Source: Neorhizobium tomejilense (GTDB taxonomy: Bacteria; Pseudomonadota; Alphaproteobacteria; Rhizobiales; Rhizobiaceae). From it: 64,000 bases of DNA. The first letter of the stretch is position 1; each line of letters begins with the position of its first letter. Positions 7,788 to 16,568 of this stretch are shown here, piece by piece. The notes beneath the pieces are model-generated. The model made no database searches and was not told the DNA's origin. It worked only from the letters and a program-made list of their open reading frames with translations. Position numbers and translations under genes: made by a program. The stretch spans positions 62,001-126,000 of the forward strand of contig PVBG01000016.1 in NCBI GenBank assembly GCA_002968845.1, written 5' to 3'.

Positions 7788-7804
7788 CGATCGAAGTTCG
7801 ATCG
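7788..7804. promoter_or_regulatory. 17-bp perfect palindrome upstream of the protease gene
   Basis: CGATCGAA-G-TTCGATCG lies 15 bases upstream of the protease start, just before its ribosome binding site, in the divergent region shared with the ABC-F gene. It may be an operator or a mRNA hairpin; only the symmetry is certain. Confidence 0.45.
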
Positions 7805-7941
7805 CACCATCGCGACCCGCGGCGGCGCCGCCTCAAAGATCTACCAGAGCGTGTAATTTTCTTCTGTTTCCCTCGGAACAGCGAAATACCGGTCCATCGG
7901 CGCCCTTGCCAACAAACGGTGTTTCGGCCAAAACCGCCGCC

Positions 7942-9825
7942 ATGATCACGATTACCGAACTTTCCGCCCGCATCGCCGGGCGTCTCCTCCTCGACAATGC
8001 CAGCGTGACGCTTCCCGCGGGCACCAAGGCGGGGCTTGTCGGCCGCAACGGCGCCGGCAAATCCACGCTGTTCAAGGTTATCACCGGTGAGCTGGGGTCG
8101 GAGACCGGTTCGGTCTCCTATCCAAAGAGCGCCCGGCTTGGCCAGGTGGCGCAAGAGGCGCCGGGCACCGAGGATTCGCTGATCGAAATCGTGCTTTCCG
8201 CCGACAAGGAGCGCGCTGCACTGCTGGCGGAGGCGGAGACCGCCACCGATCCGCATCGCATCGCCGACATCCAGATGCGGCTCGTCGATATCGATGCGCA
8301 TTCGGCAGAGGCGCGCGCGGCCAGCATTCTCGCCGGTCTCGGCTTCTCCCAGGAAGCCCAGTCGCGTCCCGCCTCGTCGTTTTCCGGCGGCTGGCGGATG
8401 CGCGTGGCGCTCGCCTCCGTCCTGTTTGCCGAGCCCGACCTGCTGCTGCTCGACGAACCGACCAACTATCTCGATCTCGAAGGCACGTTATGGCTGGAGG
8501 ACTATATTCGGCGTTATCCGCATACCGTCATCATCATCAGCCATGACCGCGACCTCCTCAACAACGCGGTCAACGCCATCGTGCATCTCGACCAGAAGAA
8601 GCTGACCTTCTACCGCGGCGGCTACGACCAGTTCGAGCGGCAGAAGGCCGAGGCCGACGAACTGCAGACCAAGGCGAAGGCCAAGAACGAGGCGGCCCGC
8701 AAGCACCTGCAGAGCTTCATCGACCGCTTCAAGGCCAAGGCCACCAAGGCCCGACAGGCGCAGAGCCGCGTCAAGGCGCTGGAGCGCATGGGCACAGTCG
8801 CCGCGGTGATCGAGGACCACGTCCAGCCGATCACCTTTCCCGAGCCGGAAAAGCAGCCCGCCTCGCCGATCGTTGCGATCCAGAACGCCGCCGTCGGTTA
8901 TGAGCCGGGCAAGCCGATCCTCAAGAACATCACGCTGCGCATCGACAACGACGACCGCATCGCCCTGCTCGGCTCGAACGGCAACGGCAAGTCGACCTTC
9001 GCCAAGTTCATCGCCAGTCGCCTCAAGGCGGAAAGCGGCGATATCCGCCTGGCGCCGAGCCTGAAGATCGGCTTCTTCGCCCAGCATCAGCTCGACGATC
9101 TCGTGCCGGCGGATTCGCCCGTTGCCCATGTGCGCCGGCTGATGCCGGATGCGCCAGAGGCCAAGGTTCGCGCCCGCGTGGCGCAGATGGGGCTTGCGAC
9201 GGAAAAGATGGCGACGGCCGCAAAAGACCTGTCGGGCGGCGAAAAGGCGCGCCTGCTGATGGGCCTTGCCGCCTTCCACGCACCGAACCTGCTGATCCTC
9301 GACGAACCGACCAACCATCTCGACATCGACAGCCGCCGTGCGCTGATCGAAGCGCTCAACGACTACGAGGGCGCCGTCATCCTGATCAGCCACGATCGTC
9401 ACCTGATCGAGGCCACCGTCGACCGGCTGTGGCTGGTCAACAACGGCACGGTGTCGAATTTCGAAGGCGACATGGAGGAATACCGCAACCTGATCGTCAG
9501 CTCCGGTAAAAAAAAAGAAGAAAAAGTTGAGCTGACCGAAGATCTCTCCTCCAAGGCGGACCAGCGCAAGGCGAATGCCGAAAAGCGCGCCTCGCTGGCG
9601 CCGCTCAAGAAGAAGATCAACGAAATCGAAGCGGTAACCGCCAAGCTGGAGAAACTGATCAAGGCTCTTGATAAAGAACTTGGCGACCCCGCCCTCTACG
9701 AAAAAACTCCCGCCAAGGCAGCCCAGAAGGCCAAGGAACGCGGAGAAGCGGCCGCAAAGCTCTCGTCCGCCGAAGAGGAATGGCTGATGCTGTCGTCGGA
9801 GTACGAGGAGGCGATGGCGAGCTGA
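7942..9825 (+). CDS. ABC-F family ATPase (duplicated ABC protein without membrane domain)
   Basis: A 627-residue protein with two ABC domains. Domain 1 has Walker A GRNGAGKST, signature SFSGGWRMR and Walker B LLLLDEPTNYLD; domain 2 has GSNGNGKST, DLSGGEKAR and LLILDEPTNHLD. A charged helical linker (KAEADELQTKAKAKNEAARK) joins them and a lysine-rich coiled coil forms the C-terminus. ABC-F proteins act on the ribosome, relieving stalls or antibiotic inhibition, and have no transport domain. The start is ATG 7942, where the Walker-domain homology begins; the frame is open far upstream but that part overlaps the protease gene on the other strand. Which ABC-F subgroup (Uup- or YheS-like) is not certain. 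Confidence 0.93.
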   Translation: MITITELSARIAGRLLLDNASVTLPAGTKAGLVGRNGAGKSTLFKVITGELGSETGSVSYPKSARLGQVAQEAPGTEDSLIEIVLSADKERAALLAEAETATDPHRIADIQMRLVDIDAHSAEARAASILAGLGFSQEAQSRPASSFSGGWRMRVALASVLFAEPDLLLLDEPTNYLDLEGTLWLEDYIRRYPHTVIIISHDRDLLNNAVNAIVHLDQKKLTFYRGGYDQFERQKAEADELQTKAKAKNEAARKHLQSFIDRFKAKATKARQAQSRVKALERMGTVAAVIEDHVQPITFPEPEKQPASPIVAIQNAAVGYEPGKPILKNITLRIDNDDRIALLGSNGNGKSTFAKFIASRLKAESGDIRLAPSLKIGFFAQHQLDDLVPADSPVAHVRRLMPDAPEAKVRARVAQMGLATEKMATAAKDLSGGEKARLLMGLAAFHAPNLLILDEPTNHLDIDSRRALIEALNDYEGAVILISHDRHLIEATVDRLWLVNNGTVSNFEGDMEEYRNLIVSSGKKKEEKVELTEDLSSKADQRKANAEKRASLAPLKKKINEIEAVTAKLEKLIKALDKELGDPALYEKTPAKAAQKAKERGEAAAKLSSAEEEWLMLSSEYEEAMAS

Positions 9826-9950
9826 CCTTGCTCCAGCGGTTGAATACTAACCTCTAGCCGACCAGGCCAGCGATGTCCCCGGCGGTGTGGCGGGGGAAAT
9901 CGCCGAACCCGGCACCCGCAATGCGATTAATCATTAAATTAGGAATGCAT

Positions 9951-9956
9951 TATAAT
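9951..9956 (+). promoter_or_regulatory. Possible -10 element for the Tad-type genes
   Basis: A perfect TATAAT lies 38 bases upstream of the first Tad-type gene in a short AT-rich patch (9926-9958). No convincing -35 was found at 16-18 bases, so this is tentative. Confidence 0.3.
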
Positions 9957-9993
9957 ATCGGCCGATTATTCACAGGGATGATTTTCAGGCCTT

Positions 9994-11352
9994 ATGTCCA
10001 ATCCGCGGCGGCTTCTCGCTCTTTCTGGCCTGCTCGCGGATCGCCGCGGCAATATTGCCATCATGTTCTCCCTGCTGCTCGTCCCGCTGATCACCGCGGT
10101 CGGCGCCAGCCTCGACTACGTGCGGGCCTATAACGCCCGTTCAAAGATGCAGGCCGATCTCGATTCCGCCTTGCTCGGCGCAGTGAAAAGCGTGGGAACA
10201 CTGGACAATGCCGCACTCAAAAAGCGCATCCAGGAGTGGTTTGCTGCCCAGACCGATCTCGGGAGCGGCGGCTACACACTCGAAGAAATCGACATCGACA
10301 CATCGAACAACAAGATCACGGCGACAGCCCGTGCTACAGTGCCCACGACGCTACTCAAGATTGCAGGCATAGATGACGTCGGCGTCGCCACCGCCTCATC
10401 GGTCGAAGGTCCCGGCCGCGCCTATCTCGATGTCCATATCGTACTCGACAAATCCGCTTCGATGCTGCTCGCGGCGACGAGCGCCGGTCAGTCCAGCCTG
10501 ATGTCGTCACCCGCCAACTGCGCCTTTGCGTGCCATACGCCGGAAGGGTCGCCCTTCGCCTACAAGGGCAAGACCTACAGCAACGTCTACGACCTGTCGG
10601 TCGCGATGAACATCAAGCTGCGGGCCGATGTCTCGGTGGACGCCGCGCGCGAAGTTCTGGACCTTATCGACACGGCAGACGCCGCCCATGAGCGCATCCG
10701 GGTCGGCCTCTATACCCTTGGCAAGACCACGACCCAGGTATTGTCGCCCACCTTCTCGACCTCGACGGCCCGGACGAAATTGAACGACAAAACCAGCGGG
10801 ATGACGAGCGCGACGTCCGAAGAGGCGACATATTTCGACTACTCCCTGACGGCCCTCAAGCCCATGATCGGAACGGCCGGAGACGGCGCCACCAAGGATG
10901 CGCCGCTGAAACTGGTGTTGGTTCTGACGGACGGTGTCCAGTCCGAGCGCAACTGGGTGCTGCAAGGCAATTCAGGCATTCGCTCTCCGACGGCAAAGGG
11001 CTCGCTGCAGACCGTCGTCACGCCGATCAATTCCAAATGGTGCAAGCAGGTGAAGGACCTCGACGCCACAATCGGCGTTCTATACACCGAATACCTGCCT
11101 ATGACCTGGGACTGGGGTTACAATGCGACGCTCGGCAAGACCATGAGCAGCAGCGGCTTCAGCTCGATCTGGGGAGGCAGTGTCGCTTCCGGCAAGAGCA
11201 GCAGTACGCGGACAGCCTATATCCCCAAAGCGCTCGAAGAATGCGCAACGAGCGGCGACCTTTTCCTGCAGGCGAACTCGGCCGAGGAAATCGAGGACGG
11301 CCTGTCCTCGCTCTTCAAGCAATATCTCTCCAAGGTAAGGCTGACAAACTAG
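9994..11352 (+). CDS. TadG-like protein with von Willebrand factor A domain
   Basis: A 452-residue protein. The N-terminus DRRGNIAIMFSLLLVPLITA resembles the Tad pilin-like segment (TadE-type hydrophobic helix), followed by a coiled region. A von Willebrand A domain begins near residue 146 (DVHIVLDKSASM, the DxSxS metal site) with LVLVLTDGV as a later strand. Two cysteines in ANCAFACHTPEG may form a disulphide. Such proteins are minor components of Flp/Tad pilus systems, anchored in the inner membrane with a periplasmic A domain. It directly precedes two more Tad-like genes, and its TAG abuts the next ATG. The secretion ATPase and prepilin genes are not in this window. Confidence 0.87.
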   Translation: MSNPRRLLALSGLLADRRGNIAIMFSLLLVPLITAVGASLDYVRAYNARSKMQADLDSALLGAVKSVGTLDNAALKKRIQEWFAAQTDLGSGGYTLEEIDIDTSNNKITATARATVPTTLLKIAGIDDVGVATASSVEGPGRAYLDVHIVLDKSASMLLAATSAGQSSLMSSPANCAFACHTPEGSPFAYKGKTYSNVYDLSVAMNIKLRADVSVDAAREVLDLIDTADAAHERIRVGLYTLGKTTTQVLSPTFSTSTARTKLNDKTSGMTSATSEEATYFDYSLTALKPMIGTAGDGATKDAPLKLVLVLTDGVQSERNWVLQGNSGIRSPTAKGSLQTVVTPINSKWCKQVKDLDATIGVLYTEYLPMTWDWGYNATLGKTMSSSGFSSIWGGSVASGKSSSTRTAYIPKALEECATSGDLFLQANSAEEIEDGLSSLFKQYLSKVRLTN

Positions 11353-11871
11353 ATGACGGCGATGCACCGTTTCAGAGCCCTCCTACGGAACGAGCAGGGA
11401 ACGGCCGCGGTCGAGTTTGCACTGCTCGTCCTGCCATTCTTCGTCTTCCTGTTTTGCATTCTCGATATGGCGCTGATGTTCTTCGTCGACAGCGCGCTCG
11501 ATTCGGCCCTGCATACGGCCGCCCGTTCCGTCCGGGTCGGCAGCGCCCATTCGAACGGCTGGGATCTCGCCACTTTCAAGAGCAATGTCTGCGACGGCAT
11601 GGCGCTCGCGTTCAGCTGCGAAGACGAACTGCTGGTCACGACCACCACGATGTCCGATTTCTCGTCGATGAGCTTCACGTCGCCGGTCAGCGGCGGCGTT
11701 CTCTCCGTAACCGAGAGCTTTTCTCCGGCCGCGTCGGGGGACTACGTGATGATCCAGGCTTTCCTTCCCTGGGACAGCCTGCTGGCCGCGATCGGCGCGG
11801 ACGTCAACACGCTCGCCGATGGCACCTATGTGCTCTCGGCTTCCGTGGTTTTCAGAAATGAACCCTTTTGA
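11353..11871 (+). CDS. TadE-like minor pilin
   Basis: A 172-residue protein with the TadE-like pattern NEQGTAAVEFALLVLPFFVF, in which the Glu after the AAV run begins the membrane helix, then a periplasmic beta-rich domain with two cysteines (NVCDGMALAFSC). TadE-type pseudopilins are processed by a prepilin peptidase and assist Flp pilus assembly. The ATG at 11353 follows the preceding stop codon directly; ATG 11362 is an alternative. It sits in the middle of a three-gene run, so co-transcription is very likely. Confidence 0.87.
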   Translation: MTAMHRFRALLRNEQGTAAVEFALLVLPFFVFLFCILDMALMFFVDSALDSALHTAARSVRVGSAHSNGWDLATFKSNVCDGMALAFSCEDELLVTTTTMSDFSSMSFTSPVSGGVLSVTESFSPAASGDYVMIQAFLPWDSLLAAIGADVNTLADGTYVLSASVVFRNEPF

Positions 11872-11936
11872 GACATCGCACGATGGCACCAAGGCATGAT
11901 CCCGACCACAGGCAAGGGAACCGGCGCGAAAGCAGC

Positions 11937-12473
11937 ATGCGGGCTTTGCTCGCCGACCGCAAAGGCCAGTCTGGCATCGAGTTCACCCTGCTTCTGCCGG
12001 TGATGGCGCTGCTGTTCGCGGGCACCGTCGATCTCGGAGAAGGCCTGATGGTGAAGCGGAAGATCAACCAGATCGCGGAAGTGGCGAGCGACATCGTCTC
12101 CCAGGAAACAAGCTGGAGCAACAGCGAGCTCAATACCCTTCTCCAAGGGACCGCCTCCATTCTCATTCCCTTCGACAGCAGCGTACTCGCAATCCAGGTC
12201 GCCCTCGTAGACTTCGACGCCGCAGGCAACGCGAAGGTCAACTGGTCGTCTGCCTATCAAACGAACGCGCAGGTATCCGGGGATCCGCCCGCCTTCGAAA
12301 TCCCCGCCGATCTGATCGAAAGCAATGTGCAGCTCGTCGTCGTGCAGGTGAATTATGCAATGGCGACGCCTTTCACCTCTCTGTTTTCCGCAGTCACCGG
12401 CTCGGGCGAGTACAGCTTCGTCGGCAAGGCGATCTCCCGCCCACGGGTCGGCGATAAAATCGCCAAGAAGTAG
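11937..12473 (+). CDS. TadE/TadF-like minor pilin
   Basis: With ATG 11937 the protein has 178 residues and begins MRALLADRKGQSGIEFTLLL, which aligns in layout with the N-terminus of the upstream TadE-like protein: a basic start, then Gly-x3-Glu before the membrane helix. The frame is open from a TTG at 11868 that overlaps the previous stop, and ATG 11883 is also possible, so the start is uncertain. The rest is a periplasmic domain without cysteines. Function as a minor pseudopilin of a Tad/Flp system is family inference; the system's motor genes are elsewhere. Confidence 0.8.
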   Translation: MRALLADRKGQSGIEFTLLLPVMALLFAGTVDLGEGLMVKRKINQIAEVASDIVSQETSWSNSELNTLLQGTASILIPFDSSVLAIQVALVDFDAAGNAKVNWSSAYQTNAQVSGDPPAFEIPADLIESNVQLVVVQVNYAMATPFTSLFSAVTGSGEYSFVGKAISRPRVGDKIAKK

Positions 12474-12621
12474 GCCAAGCTGCAATGCGGCAAAAGCTAT
12501 CCTTGCGGCCCGTGTCGCAAGTTGCATTGGGTGGACAACCCATCATAACCAGCCATTAACCATAATCGGCGAATGTGACGTTGCTTCAACTCCTTAGTCA
12601 CTTTTTAGCCGAGTCGCTCCC

Positions 12622-13473
12622 ATGTTTGTCCGCGTCCTTTGTGTCGCCGCCGCCGTCGCGTGCCTTCTTTCTTCCTGCGCCGGTCGCAGCCAGACCGAGA
12701 CCGGCTCGCTTGCCACGTCATTTGCGCCCGCCAAGGGGCTTTCCTCGCCCAAATCGCCCAAAAAGGCGGAGGCGGATTCGCCGGTGGCGCTGACGCCCGT
12801 TGCCTGGGGGCGTTTTAACAAGCCGGGCAGTCTTTCCGGCCGCACCCTCACCGCCTCGTCGCTTTCCGACCTGAAGCTCGCCGACAAGGAGGTCGTGCTG
12901 ACCTTCGACGATGGCCCGATGCCGAAGAAGACGGAGAAGATCCTCTCCATCCTCGACGAATACGACGTCAAGGCGACCTTCCTGATGGTCGGGCAGATGG
13001 CCAAGGCCCATCCGGAAATCGCCCGCAAGGTGGTCAATGCGGGCCACACGATCGGCAGCCATACCTATCGTCATGCCGACCTGCAGAACCTTTCCTTCGA
13101 TGCGGCCGTGGCCGAAATTGAAAAGGGGCGCGATGCGGTGACCAGCGTCACCCATGAGGATGCCGGCTTCTTCCGCTTCCCCTATCTCGCCGACACCAGG
13201 CGCCTGCGCCAGTGGGTCGCCTCAAACAGCATGGTGGTGCTGGACGTCCATGTCGATTCCAAGGATTATTTCGGCGTCTCGCCGGCCGCCGTCGCAACCC
13301 GCACGATGAATTCGCTGCGCGCTCACGGCAAGGGCATCATCCTGCTGCACGACATCCATGCCCGCACGGCCGCCATGCTGCCGGCGCTGCTTACCCAGCT
13401 CAGCGCCGAAGGCTACAAAGTCGTTCGCCTGCGCCACAGCAATTCGTCGATGATGATGGCTTGGCTGAACTGA
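12622..13473 (+). CDS. Polysaccharide deacetylase (NodB-homology) lipoprotein
   Basis: A 283-residue protein with a lipoprotein signal (MFVRVLCVAAAVACLLSSCA; Cys19) and a 65-residue linker, then a carbohydrate esterase family 4 domain. All CE4 motifs are visible: TFDDGP (motif 1), SHTYRH (zinc histidines, motif 2), RFPY (motif 3), VLDVHVDSKDY (motif 4) and LLHDIH (motif 5). These enzymes remove N-acetyl groups from peptidoglycan or other GlcNAc polymers at the cell envelope. Because of its lipid anchor and lack of nod genes nearby, an envelope role is more likely than Nod-factor synthesis. The lipobox fixes the start at 12622. Confidence 0.93.
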   Translation: MFVRVLCVAAAVACLLSSCAGRSQTETGSLATSFAPAKGLSSPKSPKKAEADSPVALTPVAWGRFNKPGSLSGRTLTASSLSDLKLADKEVVLTFDDGPMPKKTEKILSILDEYDVKATFLMVGQMAKAHPEIARKVVNAGHTIGSHTYRHADLQNLSFDAAVAEIEKGRDAVTSVTHEDAGFFRFPYLADTRRLRQWVASNSMVVLDVHVDSKDYFGVSPAAVATRTMNSLRAHGKGIILLHDIHARTAAMLPALLTQLSAEGYKVVRLRHSNSSMMMAWLN

Positions 13474-13491
13474 GGGAAAGAATGCGCGGGG

Positions 13492-13941
13492 TCAGGCCTT
13501 CTTGACCCAGCGCCCCTCTTCCGACTGCTGCCAGTAGGTCAGCGCATGCCCCTCGCCCTTCAGCTTCTTCCACTGGGCGCGGGCGTTGTCGAGCTGGACG
13601 GTATCGTAGCCGTCGAACATGAAGACGATCCGGTCATAGTCGGCGATCGGCGGCGGCTCGGCACCATCCACCAGAAAACGAACCGTCGCACCGTTGCCGT
13701 TTTCGGCAGCGGAGGTCAGCAGCACCGGTTGCGCTTCGGCCATCGGCGAGGCGTCGGTGCCATGCGGCAGAAAACTGTCCTCGCGGAAGGTCCAGAGATG
13801 CGCGTCGAGAAAATCCCGGCGCACATCGCCGTTCGTCTGCACCGCCACCTTCCAGCCACGCTCGACGCTCTTTTCGAGCAGCGCTGGCAGCGCCTCCTCG
13901 AGCTTCGATTCGGTCAGGTGGTAGAACAGGACTTCAGTCAT
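13492..13941 (-). CDS. holC: DNA polymerase III chi subunit
   Basis: A 149-residue protein starting [20 protein letters not shown] with the HolC pattern: an alpha/beta fold, LLEKSVERGWKVAVQ, LWTFREDSFLPHG and VFMFDGYD. Chi links the clamp loader to single-strand-binding protein during replication. The start codon overlaps the pepA stop by one base (TAATG), so it is translationally coupled; pepA-holC adjacency is also seen in gammaproteobacteria. The frame upstream is open within pepA but has no homology to HolC. Confidence 0.94.
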   Translation of the reverse strand: MTEVLFYHLTESKLEEALPALLEKSVERGWKVAVQTNGDVRRDFLDAHLWTFREDSFLPHGTDASPMAEAQPVLLTSAAENGNGATVRFLVDGAEPPPIADYDRIVFMFDGYDTVQLDNARAQWKKLKGEGHALTYWQQSEEGRWVKKA

Positions 13942-15431
13942 TAGCTCTCGTAATGCGCCCGCACGAGTTCGTCCAGCAGCCGGACGCCGTAGCCGGATCC
14001 CCAGGACTGGTTGATCTCGCTCGACGGCGAGTTCATCGCGGTGCCGGCGATATCGAGATGCGCCCAGGGGGTTTCGCCGACAAAGCGCTTCAGCAGTTGC
14101 GCCGCGGTGATCGACCCTGCGTTGCGGCCGCCGGTATTCTTCATGTCGGCGAATTTCGAATCGATCAGCTTGTCGTATTCCTTGCCGAGCGGCATGCGCC
14201 ACAGGCGCTCGCCGGTAACATCGCCGACGCCGGTCAACTGGCCGGCCAGCGTGTCGTCGTTGGAGAACAGGCCCGCCTGCAGATTGCCGAGCGCCACCAG
14301 GATCGCACCGGTCAGGGTGGCGAGATTGATCATGAAACGCGGCTTGAAGCGATCGTTGCAATAGTGAAGCGCATCGGCAAGCACCAGCCGGCCTTCCGCA
14401 TCGGTATTGATGATCTCGATCGTCTGGCCCGACATGGTGGTGACGATGTCGCCCGGTCGCTGGGCGTTGCCGTCCGGCATGTTCTCGACGAGGCCGAGAA
14501 TGCCGATCGCGTTGACTTTGGCCTTGCGGGCGCCAAGCGTATGCATCAGGCCGATCACGGCAGCGGCGCCGCCCATGTCGCCCTTCATGTCTTCCATGCC
14601 GGCACCCGGCTTGATGGAAATGCCGCCGGTATCGAAAACGACGCCCTTGCCGATGAAGGCGACCGGTGCATCCTTCGGCTTGCCGCCCTTCCATTGCATG
14701 ATGGCAAGCCGCGGCGGCCGGACCGAACCCTGCGCCACACCAAGAAGCGCGCCCATACCGAGTTTCTTCATCTCCTTTTCGGTGAGGATTTCCACCTCGA
14801 CGCCGAGCTTCTCCAGTTCCTTGGCCTTGTCGGCGAATTCGACCGGTCCGAGCACGTTCGGCGGCAGGTTGACGAGTTCGCGGGCCAAAAGCACGCCGCC
14901 GGCGATCGCCTCGGATTCGGCGAAAGCCTTCTTGGCGGCCGCAGGCTCGGCGGTGACGATCGTCACCTTCACCGTCTTCGGCGCCTTTTCCTCGTCATCG
15001 CCCTTCTTCGTCTTGTAGGTGTCGAAACTGTAGGCCCGCAGCAGCATGCCGAGCGCGAAGCCGGCCAGTTCGGCAGCGCCGACCGCAAGGCCGGGCACAT
15101 CCGTAAAGATCGCCACCCTGGTCATCGACTTGACTGTGGAAGCGGCAATGCCGCCCGCCTTCAGCCAGTCGTAGGCGGTCAGCGCCTCGGCCTTGCCGAG
15201 GCCGAGCACGACCAGCCGGTCGGCGGGAGACCCCTGAGGCGCGATAATGTCCAGCGTCGACATCGACTTGCCGGAAAACTTCGCGATCTCCGCCGCCCGG
15301 CTCACGATGCCGGCAGGATCGGCATCAGCAGCTCCCGCTGCCGGCCCGTTGCCGGTTAGTTTGAGCTGGATGGCAAGGCCGCCGTCGATCTTGGCGGACT
15401 TGGCGAAGGAGATATCGAATTTCACGGACAT
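13941..15431 (-). CDS. pepA: Cytosol (leucyl) aminopeptidase, M17 family
   Basis: A 496-residue M17 aminopeptidase. The C-terminal catalytic domain holds the two-metal site: [25 protein letters not shown] with the Lys/Asp ligands, then NTDAEGRL as the M17 signature with Asp and Glu ligands and the catalytic Arg, and TLTGAI. The N-terminal domain begins [14 protein letters not shown]. The enzyme frees N-terminal residues from peptides in the cytosol; E. coli PepA also binds DNA. I use ATG 15431 (GGAG 6 nt upstream) and not the frame's first codon at 15470. It is followed by coupled holC. Confidence 0.96.
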   Translation of the reverse strand: MSVKFDISFAKSAKIDGGLAIQLKLTGNGPAAGAADADPAGIVSRAAEIAKFSGKSMSTLDIIAPQGSPADRLVVLGLGKAEALTAYDWLKAGGIAASTVKSMTRVAIFTDVPGLAVGAAELAGFALGMLLRAYSFDTYKTKKGDDEEKAPKTVKVTIVTAEPAAAKKAFAESEAIAGGVLLARELVNLPPNVLGPVEFADKAKELEKLGVEVEILTEKEMKKLGMGALLGVAQGSVRPPRLAIMQWKGGKPKDAPVAFIGKGVVFDTGGISIKPGAGMEDMKGDMGGAAAVIGLMHTLGARKAKVNAIGILGLVENMPDGNAQRPGDIVTTMSGQTIEIINTDAEGRLVLADALHYCNDRFKPRFMINLATLTGAILVALGNLQAGLFSNDDTLAGQLTGVGDVTGERLWRMPLGKEYDKLIDSKFADMKNTGGRNAGSITAAQLLKRFVGETPWAHLDIAGTAMNSPSSEINQSWGSGYGVRLLDELVRAHYES

Positions 15432-15662
15432 TGCGACTCCAGGAGGCTTTCGAAAGAACGCGGCGATCATCGCCGTTTCGGCTTGAAGCGCAAGGGCGAG
15501 ATGTCACAACTGCGTCAACCCGGTTGCGGGCTCCCTCTCCGGCGCGTCAAAAAGCCTGATTTCGGGAGGGGACATTCCCTTCTATCGGCAGCCGGCACCT
15601 GTTCAAATCCGACGCGTCTTGCTCTAGGGTCGCGCCGCCCGACGACCAACGGATCATTTCGC

Positions 15663-16454
15663 ATGACATCGCCTTCCCAAACCCTCCCCGAATGGCTTGC
15701 CGCCATGCGACGATTCTTTGCCAGGCCGAAGGGCTGGTTCATCGTGCTGATGGCGCTCTGGTGGGTGCTGCTGGCGGTCTTCTACCTGGTACCCGAGATC
15801 GACCTTGCCGTGGCGCGCGCCTTCTTCGCCCAGGCCGCCTGTGGCGAGGCTATCGAACGAGGCCGGGTCTGCGGCAGTTTTCCCTATGGCACCGAAACCC
15901 TGTTCGTCCTGATCCGGCGCGTTCTCTTCTACCTGCCGGCGCTGGTTGCGATCTATCTCCTCTACCGGCTGATCGCCAACCTGCAGCACCACGGCAAGAC
16001 CTACAGCCCGCGCAAGACGCGGGATTATTCCATCGCCCTGGTTTCCTTCCTGATCGGCCCGTATGTGCTGGTCAACCTGATCCTGAAGCAGGTCTCCAAC
16101 CGGCCCCGCCCCTACGAGACCGACTTTTTCGGCGGCAAGGATGTGTTCACGCCGGCCGGCGATTTCGGCGGCGCCTGCGTCGGCAACTGTTCCTTCATTT
16201 CCGGCGAGGCGGCGGGCGCCGGATGGCTGGCCTGCCTCATCGTTTTGCTGCCGAAACCGCTGCGTCCGGTGCTCGGGCCGCCGCTGATCGCCATCTCGCT
16301 GATCTCGCCGGCGCTCAGGACCTCATTCGGCGGCCATTACTTTTCGGACGTGACGCTCGGCTGGTTGTCGTCGCTGGTGGTCTATGCAGCGGTGGCTGCG
16401 TGTTTCGAAATGTCACAGCGAAGGAGAAAACGGAATTCGCAAACAAATTTGTGA
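15663..16454 (+). CDS. PAP2-family membrane phosphatase
   Basis: A 263-residue integral membrane protein with about six helices and the three PAP2 motifs: KQVSNRPRP (motif 1), CSFISGEAAGAG (motif 2) and RTSFGGHYFSDV (motif 3, with the nucleophile His). In motif 2 the usual PSGH is SGEA, so the general-acid His is replaced by Glu, a variant found in a subgroup of rhizobial PAP2 proteins. It is probably a lipid phosphatase at the periplasmic face (LpxE/LpxF-type or undecaprenyl pyrophosphate); the substrate is unproven. It lies directly upstream of lptF in the same direction, which fits an envelope role. Confidence 0.86.
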   Translation: MTSPSQTLPEWLAAMRRFFARPKGWFIVLMALWWVLLAVFYLVPEIDLAVARAFFAQAACGEAIERGRVCGSFPYGTETLFVLIRRVLFYLPALVAIYLLYRLIANLQHHGKTYSPRKTRDYSIALVSFLIGPYVLVNLILKQVSNRPRPYETDFFGGKDVFTPAGDFGGACVGNCSFISGEAAGAGWLACLIVLLPKPLRPVLGPPLIAISLISPALRTSFGGHYFSDVTLGWLSSLVVYAAVAACFEMSQRRRKRNSQTNL

Positions 16455-16568
16455 CGCAGCCCCTGTCGCAAAGCTGATCTCAATCGCTTAGATAGGCGCG
16501 ACCGTCATCTCGGGGTAACCAGCTGTCACCATTCCCCGGGTGACGTTGTGCAAGGTATCTAGGCCGGA

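Noticed and set aside
12622-13473. NodB chitooligosaccharide deacetylase for Nod-factor synthesis
   Set aside because: The protein has a lipoprotein anchor and long linker, and there are no other nod genes nearby.
13953-15359. A 468-codon plus-strand open frame across pepA
   Set aside because: Antisense shadow of the aminopeptidase gene.
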